Source of the DNA: Waddliaceae bacterium | Lineage (GTDB): Bacteria; Chlamydiota; Chlamydiia; Chlamydiales; GCA-2709385 | NCBI GenBank assembly: GCA_002709385.1 | Contig: PAQS01000006.1 | Span: 1-22,407 of the forward strand | DNA length: 22,407 nt | Reading direction: 5' to 3' | Shown: piece by piece, positions 16,883-22,407 of the stretch | Position numbering within the stretch: position 1 is the first letter of the stretch | Layout: each line of letters opens with the position of its first letter | Made by a program: the position numbers and the translations under genes | Notes under the pieces: model-generated | Databases searched by the model: none | The model's input: only the letters and a program-made list of their open reading frames with translations | Told to the model about the DNA's origin: nothing

Positions 16883-17959
16883 GTGCTTGTTTTTAGACCT
16901 GTAGCTACCCATGATTTAGACCAACTCGAAGCCTTTGCTCACTCCGCTTCAGCAGGTATTACAAACCTTCCTAAAAATAGAGGGTTGCTTCAAGCAAAGC
17001 AGACCTTAAGTATCGAATCATTGCGGAAAGCTGTAACAAAGCCTACAAATGAATCATACATGTTCATTTTAGAAGATCTTGAAAATGGTACCATTATAGG
17101 TACCTCTGCGATACATGCTCAAGCTGCTTGGAACGAACCCCAGTATTTTTTCCGCATTGAAACAAAAGAGGAAGCCTCTCAAACCTTAGGAATCATCAAT
17201 CGTAGTCAGTGGATACGTCCAGTCATCTACCAGCCTAGCCATACAGAAGTTTGTGGTTTATACCTCAATCCTATTCATAGGAAAGGAGGAGCAGGCCGTA
17301 TTCTATCTCTCAGTCGCTTTCTTTTTATCGGCTGCTTTCCTCATCGATTTGACCCTAAATATGTCATTGCTGAAATGCGTGGAGTGATTGATGAAAATGA
17401 CCATGCTCCTTTTTACGATGGCCTTCTTAAGCATTTCTTTGAGCTAGAATTTACTGAAATACTCAATTATTTGAGTTCAGGAAAACAATTTATTCAAGAG
17501 CTTTTACCTCAAAGTTCTTTTCCTGTAGATCTTCTTCCTAAAAATGCTAGAGAAGTTATTGGAAAAGCACATCCTAGCTCCGAACCAGCTTTAGCTCTAC
17601 TAAAAAAAGAAGGGTTTACCTTTAGTCAAGAAGTTGACTTGTTTGATGGTGGACCAAAAATTTACAGCTCTCCTAAGAATATTCGCTGTATCCGTGATAG
17701 TACTTTGACACTATTTGCTGGCATTAGCGAAGAAGAATTTGGAGAAGAAGAGTTTCTTGTTTGTAATGGAAAAATTGACTTTAGAGCATGTGCAACACGT
17801 CTTTCTATTGATCATAGAGGCCATATTTATCTACCACAAAAAGCTGCTGAAGCTTTGGAAATAAAAACTGGCATGCCCTTGCGCTATGTTTCATTACGTC
17901 CTAAAAAAGACAACTCTATTCGAGAAAACAAGCATTCAAACAAGGAAATTGAGGCTTAA
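16883..17959 (+). CDS. astA: Arginine N-succinyltransferase
   Basis: 358 residues from a GTG start seven bases after AAGGAGG, which decides the start. It transfers succinyl from succinyl-CoA to the alpha-amino group of arginine, the first step of the AST arginine-degradation pathway, in the cytoplasm. Family-specific blocks are clear: an N-terminal MLVFRPVATHDLDQL; SHTEVCGLYLNPIHRKGGAG (about 124-143), the acyl-CoA-binding GNAT-like core; FYDGLLKHFFELEF; and GKAHPSSEPALALLKKEGF. E. coli AstA is 344 residues, so the length is normal; the extra is a hydrophilic C-terminal tail (KKDNSIRENKHSNKEIEA). The bacterial monomeric or dimeric form cannot be told from sequence. The stop overlaps the astD start by one base (TAATG), so the two are translationally coupled. 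Confidence 0.93.
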   Translation: MLVFRPVATHDLDQLEAFAHSASAGITNLPKNRGLLQAKQTLSIESLRKAVTKPTNESYMFILEDLENGTIIGTSAIHAQAAWNEPQYFFRIETKEEASQTLGIINRSQWIRPVIYQPSHTEVCGLYLNPIHRKGGAGRILSLSRFLFIGCFPHRFDPKYVIAEMRGVIDENDHAPFYDGLLKHFFELEFTEILNYLSSGKQFIQELLPQSSFPVDLLPKNAREVIGKAHPSSEPALALLKKEGFTFSQEVDLFDGGPKIYSSPKNIRCIRDSTLTLFAGISEEEFGEEEFLVCNGKIDFRACATRLSIDHRGHIYLPQKAAEALEIKTGMPLRYVSLRPKKDNSIRENKHSNKEIEA

Positions 17960-19440
17960 TGATGATGACAACAATCTCAGGGAAAAATTGTGTAAATGGC
18001 ATTTGGACAGAAGGGCGCGGTGAGCTTTTCGCTTCAATAAACCCCGCCAATAATGACCGCGTATGGGAAGGACACGCTAGTAACCCTGATGATGTCGATC
18101 AAGCGGTATCTTCCGCCCGTTCTGCTTTTCCTGCATGGAGCCGTACAAGTTTAGAAGAACGCCTTGCTATCATAGAACGCTTTCGCCAATTAGTTGATGA
18201 GGCGAAAGAGGACCTCGCAGAAACTATTTCATTAGAAACAGGAAAAGTTCTTTGGGAAACTCGTACTGAAGTCGCTGGAGTGATGGGAAAAATTGCTGTT
18301 TCCTTAAAAGCTTATCAAGATCGTTGTCCACAAAGAGAACAAGAAATCCCAAATGGTCGCGCTATCACCCGCCACCATGCCCACGGTGTTTTAGCTGTTT
18401 TTGGTCCTTTCAATTTCCCTGCTCACCTACCAAACGGTCATATTGTACCTGCTTTTCTTGCTGGAAATACCGTTGTATTTAAGCCTAGCGAATACACACC
18501 TATGATTGCTGAAAAGATTGTAGATTTATGGCATGAAGCAGGCTTACCACCTGGGGTTTTAAACCTTGTTCAAGGGGCTAGAGAAACAGGGCAAGCACTG
18601 TCTACTCACCAGCAAATTGATGGAATTCTCTTTACTGGAAGCGCAGCAACAGGCCTACACTTGTCAGAAGCTTTAGTAAAAACCCCAGGGAAAATCCTTG
18701 CTATTGAAGCTGGAGGAAACAACCCACTTGTTGCTTGGAACATCTCTGACTACAAAGCTGCTGCTTACCATATTATCCAATCAGCATTCATCAGTAGTGG
18801 TCAAAGATGCACCTGTGCTCGCCGACTTATCTTACCTGAAGGTGATTCTGGTGATAAAGTGCTTGCTGCTTTAGTTGAAATGACTAAGAGCATCTCTGTG
18901 GGAGCTTATGACGAAACACCTGCTCCTTTTATGGGACCAGTAGTTTCTAAGTACACAGCAGAAAAATTACTTGAAGCGCAAAAAAAGCTCATCGACTCAG
19001 GCGCAGAAAGTATTGTAGAAATGAAGCTTTTGAAAGAAGGAACGGCTCTTCTTAGTCCTGGAATTGTAGATAGTAGCAATATTTCTAATCGTAAAGATGA
19101 AGAGTATTTTGGTCCTCTCTTACAAGTCATCCGTGTAAAAACATTTGATGATGCCATTACTGAAGCAAATCATACAGCTTATGGTCTATCCGCTGGCCTG
19201 CTTTCGGATCAACGAAGTGACTGGGAACGTTTTGTTACAGAGGTTCGTGCTGGGATCATCAATTGGAATCAGCAAACAACAGGTGCCCGAGGGGATGCTC
19301 CTTTTGGAGGTCTAGGAATGAGCGGAAATCACCGTCCGAGTGCATACTATGCAGCTGATTACTGTGCTTATCCTGTTGCTACAATCGAAATTGATGAACT
19401 AAAAGTTCCTGCAACTATAACACCTGGGATTACATTGTAA
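17959..19440 (+). CDS. astD: N-succinylglutamate 5-semialdehyde dehydrogenase
   Basis: 493 residues, starting at the first of three consecutive ATG codons. GAGG (17951-17954) suits any of them, so the true start may be one or two codons later. It is an aldehyde dehydrogenase superfamily member that oxidises succinylglutamate semialdehyde to succinylglutamate with NAD+. Catalytic residues are present: N152 (GPFNFP), E250 (IEAGGNNPL) and nucleophile C284 (SGQRCTCARR). The NAD-binding FTGSAATG lies at 225-232. The GGNNPL form following the glutamate is typical of AstD rather than of generic ALDHs. The length agrees with E. coli AstD (492). It is the third gene of the cluster, overlapping astA by one base and separated from astB by one base. 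Confidence 0.92.
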   Translation: MMMTTISGKNCVNGIWTEGRGELFASINPANNDRVWEGHASNPDDVDQAVSSARSAFPAWSRTSLEERLAIIERFRQLVDEAKEDLAETISLETGKVLWETRTEVAGVMGKIAVSLKAYQDRCPQREQEIPNGRAITRHHAHGVLAVFGPFNFPAHLPNGHIVPAFLAGNTVVFKPSEYTPMIAEKIVDLWHEAGLPPGVLNLVQGARETGQALSTHQQIDGILFTGSAATGLHLSEALVKTPGKILAIEAGGNNPLVAWNISDYKAAAYHIIQSAFISSGQRCTCARRLILPEGDSGDKVLAALVEMTKSISVGAYDETPAPFMGPVVSKYTAEKLLEAQKKLIDSGAESIVEMKLLKEGTALLSPGIVDSSNISNRKDEEYFGPLLQVIRVKTFDDAITEANHTAYGLSAGLLSDQRSDWERFVTEVRAGIINWNQQTTGARGDAPFGGLGMSGNHRPSAYYAADYCAYPVATIEIDELKVPATITPGITL

Positions 19441-19441
19441 G

Positions 19442-20806
19442 ATGAAAAAAGCAAGAGAGTACAATTTTGATGGGTTAGTAGGTCCGACACATAACTACAG
19501 CGGTCTTTCACTTGGAAATCTTGCTTCTACAGGCAATAAGGCACAAATATCTCGTCCTCGAGAAGCTGCATTGCAAGGATTGCAAAAAATGAAGGCTTTG
19601 CATGACCTGGGTATTCCTCAGGCCGTGCTTCCTCCACAAGAACGCCCTTTAATCAGCGTGTTTCATCAGCTCGGTTTTCGAGGAACAGATGCAGAAATTC
19701 TAGAAGAAGTCGCTTCTAAACAAGCAGAACTTCTCTCTCTTTGTAGTTCTGCTGCTTCTATGTGGACAGCTAACGCCGCAACAGTGTGTCCTTCTAGTGA
19801 CAGCATAGACGGTCTTTGCCACCTGACCCCTGCAAATTTACATAGTAAATTTCATCGCTCTCTAGAACCCATATCCACTTATGCAATTTTGCAGTCTATC
19901 TTTAAAGATACCGAGCATTTTGCCGTACACCCCGCTTTACCTCAAAACCCATGTTTTGGTGATGAAGGAGCCGCTAATCATACTCGTTTTTGTAAGGAGT
20001 ATGGAACTCCAGGTTTGCACTTTTTTGTATATGGAAAAGAATCTTTCAGGAATACTCCGAGCTCTAAAAAATTCCCTGCCAGACAAAGCTTAGAAGCCTC
20101 TCAGGCAATTGCCCGTTTGCATAGATTGAATGATTCTCAAACTTTTTTTGCTCAACAAAACCCAAAAGTGATTGATCTTGGGGTTTTTCATAATGATGTC
20201 ATTTCTGTAGGCAATCAAAACGTCTACTTTTATCACGAAGAAGCATTCATTGACAGTGAACAAATCGTTCAAGAATTATGTGAAAAGGCAGAAAAGCTCG
20301 CATCATTGCCTCTTTGTCTGATAAAAGTTTCTAGCCAAGAACTCTCTGTAGAAGATGCTGTTTCTTCCTATTTATTTAACAGTCAAATTGTCTGTGATTC
20401 ATCAGGCAACATGCTCTTGATTGTACCTTCTGAGTGTGTGGAGATGGAACAAGTTCGTATGGTTCTTGAACGTGTGGTGTCTGATAAAAAAAATCCTATT
20501 TCAAAATATCAGAGCTTTAACTTGCGTGAGAGCATGAAAAACGGAGGAGGCCCCGCTTGTTTACGTTTACGGGTTGTATTGAATGAAAAAGAAGAAGCTG
20601 CCATGAATCAGGCTGTATGCTTTTCAGATTCTTTATATACACGCCTAGAAACTTGGGTGCAGAGGTTTTACCGTGAAACATTGACTCCAAGCGACCTTGC
20701 AGACCCTCTTTTACTGAATGAAAGCCGCATGGCATTAGATGAACTGTCACAGATTCTTGATCTGGGGTCTATATACGAATTCCAAAACGAGACAGTAAAA
20801 TCGTAG
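19442..20806 (+). CDS. astB: N-succinylarginine dihydrolase
   Basis: 454 residues; hydrolyses N2-succinylarginine to N2-succinylornithine, two NH3 and CO2, the second AST step. It belongs to the amidinotransferase/guanidine-modifying (pentein) fold. The start region YNFDGLVGPTHNYSGLSLGN is diagnostic of AstB. The catalytic triad is visible as E175 (FGDEGAANH), H250 (GVFHNDVI) and C373 (NGGGPACLRLRVVL), in positions matching E. coli AstB (447 residues). The ATG is one base after the astD stop, so translation is probably coupled. It is the last intact gene of the cluster: the next 58 bases carry a palindrome-arm remnant and then the insertion sequence begins. No astE follows within the window. 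Confidence 0.94.
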   Translation: MKKAREYNFDGLVGPTHNYSGLSLGNLASTGNKAQISRPREAALQGLQKMKALHDLGIPQAVLPPQERPLISVFHQLGFRGTDAEILEEVASKQAELLSLCSSAASMWTANAATVCPSSDSIDGLCHLTPANLHSKFHRSLEPISTYAILQSIFKDTEHFAVHPALPQNPCFGDEGAANHTRFCKEYGTPGLHFFVYGKESFRNTPSSKKFPARQSLEASQAIARLHRLNDSQTFFAQQNPKVIDLGVFHNDVISVGNQNVYFYHEEAFIDSEQIVQELCEKAEKLASLPLCLIKVSSQELSVEDAVSSYLFNSQIVCDSSGNMLLIVPSECVEMEQVRMVLERVVSDKKNPISKYQSFNLRESMKNGGGPACLRLRVVLNEKEEAAMNQAVCFSDSLYTRLETWVQRFYRETLTPSDLADPLLLNESRMALDELSQILDLGSIYEFQNETVKS

Positions 20807-20818
20807 AAAAAAATCATT

Positions 20819-20855
20819 AAACGCGGCGAAACAAAGAAGCTACGACGCCACGAAA
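20819..20855. repeat. Unpaired arm related to the 15101-15138 palindrome
   Basis: Directly after astB the sequence AAACGC-NN-CGAA-N-C-N-AAGAAGC...CGC aligns without gaps to the left arm of the inverted repeat at 15100-15138, with divergence in the rest. No matching right arm follows. Instead the insertion sequence begins about 10 bases later. This could be a terminator or palindrome split by the IS. The partner arm would be expected beyond the window. Confidence 0.4.
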
Positions 20856-20868
20856 AACACAAGGGTAC

Positions 20869-20914
20869 AATTCACTAACATAGGTAACAGATTGATTCAC
20901 TAACATAGGTAACA
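20869..20914 (-). repeat. Left-end tandem IS repeats
   Basis: ATTCACTAACATAGGTAACA occurs at 20870-20889 and again at 20895-20914, identical over 20 bases with a 25-base period. They are the left terminal and subterminal repeats of the IS. Confidence 0.85.
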
Positions 20915-20929
20915 CTTTTGCGATAAATT

Positions 20930-20935
20930 TATAAT
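20930..20935 (+). promoter_or_regulatory. -10 box of the transposase gene
   Basis: TATAAT at 20930-20935 lies 30 bases before the ATG at 20966. No convincing -35 is seen within the left end. AAGAGGT just before the start serves as ribosome-binding site. Confidence 0.4.
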
Positions 20936-20965
20936 AGGCCATGGCAACTAAAACAAGAGGTACCC

Positions 20966-22129
20966 ATGGCTTGGAGAAATGTGAAAGTGGAAGATATTAG
21001 GGAATATTTAGTGAGAACTTACCTATCGAGGTCTGCAAATATGAAAGAACTTTGTGATGAATGCGGAGTGAGTCGGAAAACAGGCTATAAGTGGGTTAAA
21101 CGTTACCGAGAAGCTGGAAAAAAAGGCCTATTAGATTTAAGCCGTGCTCCTAAAAAAGTAAAACGAAAATTTACAAATGAACAGATAAACTTGGCTCTTA
21201 AAATGAAAGAGGCTCGTCCTCACTTTGGACCCAAAAAAATATTGGTTTGTTTACAAAGGCAATATCCACTAATGGATTGGCCGTCTCCAACTCGTTTATA
21301 CCAAGTTTTTAGAGAACATCACTTAGTATGCTCAAGAAAACTTCGAAGAAGAGTTCCTAAAACAGCACCATTAGGTGATGTTCAAACGAGTAATGATATT
21401 TGGTGTGTTGATTTTAAAGGTTGGTTTGAGACCGGAGATAAATCTAAAGTTGAACCTTTAACGATTACAGACGCTTACTCTCGTTTTTTAATTCGCTGTC
21501 AACATTTGGAGAGAAAACGAAGCCAAGATGTTTGGAAAGTAATGTCTGAAGCTTTTTTGGAATTTGGTATTCCTAAACGTGTCAGAACAGATAATGGTCC
21601 ACCGTTTGCTTCTACCGGTGCCGGTCGCTTATCAAGCCTCTCTGTTAACTTGATTAAAGCCGGAGTAACACCAGAGTGGATAGAACCAGGTCACCCGGAA
21701 GAAAATGGTCGACATGAACGTTTTCATCGTAGTTTAAAAGAAGCAATTGCTTCTCCACCCGCCAAAAATTTCGAAGAACAAATCATTCGAATGAATCACT
21801 TCATTGAGGAGTACAATTTTGATCGACCACATGAAGCTTTAAATATGCATGTTCCTGGTAATTATTATTCACCTTCTCTTACGACATGGGATGGAAAGCT
21901 TCGTTCGCCAGAGTATAATGAGTCTGAAATGCAAATCAGAAAAGTTTGCCCAAATGGCTCTATTCATTGGAAAGGTAAAGGATCGTATGTGAGTGGATTA
22001 ATTGTTGGAGAATATGTTGGTTTAAAAGAAGTTGATAACGGATATTTTCGAGTATTTTTTGGTCCAGTTTGGCTAGGTAATTTTTTAGAAGGGGTTGGTT
22101 TTGAAAAACCCAAGCGGTTTTCAAGGTGA
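20966..22129 (+). CDS. IS481-family DDE transposase
   Basis: 387 residues, apparently intact. Residues 10-65 are a helix-turn-helix region (MKELCDECGVSRKTGYKWVKRYREAG) that would bind the IS ends. Residues about 140-300 are the integrase-like RNase H core with D149 (CVDFKG), D209 (RTDNGPPF) and E251 (GRHERFHRSLK), the catalytic DDE triad. The spacing between D209 and E251 is 41 rather than the 35 of IS3 transposases. The single-ORF layout without a frameshift favours IS481 over IS3. A C-terminal region of about 80 residues (PNGSIHWKGKGSYVSGLIVGEYVGL) is the usual beta-rich tail. All motifs and the ribosome-binding site are present, so the element may still be active. Confidence 0.92.
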   Translation: MAWRNVKVEDIREYLVRTYLSRSANMKELCDECGVSRKTGYKWVKRYREAGKKGLLDLSRAPKKVKRKFTNEQINLALKMKEARPHFGPKKILVCLQRQYPLMDWPSPTRLYQVFREHHLVCSRKLRRRVPKTAPLGDVQTSNDIWCVDFKGWFETGDKSKVEPLTITDAYSRFLIRCQHLERKRSQDVWKVMSEAFLEFGIPKRVRTDNGPPFASTGAGRLSSLSVNLIKAGVTPEWIEPGHPEENGRHERFHRSLKEAIASPPAKNFEEQIIRMNHFIEEYNFDRPHEALNMHVPGNYYSPSLTTWDGKLRSPEYNESEMQIRKVCPNGSIHWKGKGSYVSGLIVGEYVGLKEVDNGYFRVFFGPVWLGNFLEGVGFEKPKRFSR

Positions 22130-22137
22130 ATAAAAAG

Positions 22138-22179
22138 TGTTACCTATGCTTATAAACAGTGTTACCTAAGTAGTTGAAC
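22138..22179 (+). repeat. Inner right-end IS repeats
   Basis: TGTTACCTATGCTTATAAAC (22138-22157) and TGTTACCTAAGTAGTTGAAC (22160-22179) begin eight bases after the transposase stop with a 22-base period. They are in inverted orientation to the left-end repeats and are the first candidate right end of the IS. Confidence 0.75.
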
Positions 22180-22229
22180 TAAGGGTTTTTTTGTGCACTT
22201 TTTCCTTTTCAAATCCTCAATTTATACGA

Positions 22230-22314
22230 ATTTTAGTAGAGAGTTTCTCGGTGTCAAGACTACCCTTCGGCTCGCAAAGCTCGGTCTTGACACCGAGAAA
22301 CTCTCTACTGAAAT
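22230..22314. repeat. Perfect 26-bp stem hairpin inside the IS right end
   Basis: AGTAGAGAGTTTCTCGGTGT plus CAAGAC (22235-22260) is exactly inverted at 22284-22309. One G-U and four more pairs outside extend it to 31 pairs in RNA. The loop is 23 bases (22261-22283). No T-tract follows, so a terminator is unlikely. A MITE-like or transposition-related structure is more plausible. Confidence 0.85.
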
Positions 22315-22357
22315 GTCTATAAAATTGGGTTTTGGAAGAAAAAAGTTTTATGAATTG

Positions 22358-22401
22358 TGTTACCCATGTCTATGAACTAAGTGTTACCTATGTTTGTGAT
22401 T
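22358..22401 (+). repeat. Outer right-end IS repeats
   Basis: TGTTACCCATGTCTATGAAC (22358-22377) and TGTTACCTATGTTTGTGATT (22382-22401) repeat with a 24-base period. The outermost copy is the best inverted match to the extreme left end (20869-20889). Confidence 0.75.
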
Positions 22402-22407
22402 GCACAA

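Larger units (their letters stand above)
20865..22405 (+). mobile_element. IS481-type insertion sequence with extended right end
   Basis: The element contains one DDE transposase gene flanked by inverted ends. GTACAATTCACTAACATAGG at the left (20865-20884) continues into TAACA. The reverse complement of the right end (22405 downward) reads GTGCAATCACAAACATAGGT and then AACA, matching except for one single-base gap and three substitutions. Each end carries two tandem copies of the core TAGGTAACA motif, as if for paired transposase binding. A 178-bp segment with a long hairpin separates an inner right pair from an outer right pair, so the right boundary could instead be near 22183. A target duplication cannot be checked because the window ends two bases after the proposed right end. 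Confidence 0.65.

Noticed and set aside
22193-22375. 60-codon open frame across the hairpin
   Set aside because: It runs through a perfect inverted repeat and the IS end repeats. The open frame is a by-product of that structure.
20869-22401. Short repeats at both sides of the transposase as a CRISPR array
   Set aside because: There are only two copies per cluster, separated by 2-5 bases, inverted between the two sides, and they flank a transposase: IS ends, not CRISPR.

Overview
The window looks like a chromosomal segment of an environmental (amoeba- or host-associated, non-Chlamydiaceae) member of the Chlamydiota. The main reason is the methionine aminopeptidase at 4239-5117: an N-terminal SEC-C zinc motif fused to a type I MAP domain, the arrangement I know from chlamydial Map. 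AT-rich DNA, several large unrecognised coiled-coil or membrane proteins and sparse operons fit that. The phylum call is inference from gene content, because no rRNA or other marker is present.

Layout. 1-2070: a partial unrecognised gene leaving the window on the minus strand, divergent from a protein with a nucleotidyltransferase-like motif. 2141-4078: a sodium/amino-acid symporter of the AGCS family with a soluble domain of about 190 residues inserted. 4239-5117: map, converging on and overlapping a minus-strand protein with four N-terminal membrane segments and a long coiled coil (5098-6669). A small minus-strand gene of unknown function (6816-7058) follows. 7315-8562: an M20 metallopeptidase like glutamate carboxypeptidase. 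8674-15087: a giant 2137-residue gene. It encodes a duplicated coiled-coil region, one membrane segment, a PEP-synthase-like ATP-grasp domain, a phosphohistidine swivelling domain and a long helical tail. 15100-15301: a nested palindrome that looks like a terminator and contains a 95-bp IS-like mini-element. 15410-20806: a gene cluster in the order astC-astA-astD-astB. 20865-22405: an insertion sequence of IS481 type with an unusual extended right end.

How the genes work together. The ast genes would take arginine and succinyl-CoA through succinylarginine, succinylornithine and succinylglutamate semialdehyde to succinylglutamate, releasing ammonia and CO2. The order is the astCADB(E) order of enterobacteria, but astE (succinylglutamate desuccinylase) is absent. 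An IS lies exactly where it would be expected. The M20 amidohydrolase upstream is one candidate for the missing last step, but nothing in the sequence proves this. An amino-acid symporter and Map also lie in the region, but I see no direct regulatory link to them.

The most unusual object is the giant gene. It keeps the ATP-grasp and phosphohistidine parts of a PEP-synthase-like dikinase but has no recognisable PEP/pyruvate barrel. Its ribosome-binding site lies inside a strong leader hairpin, and a similar hairpin motif precedes astC.
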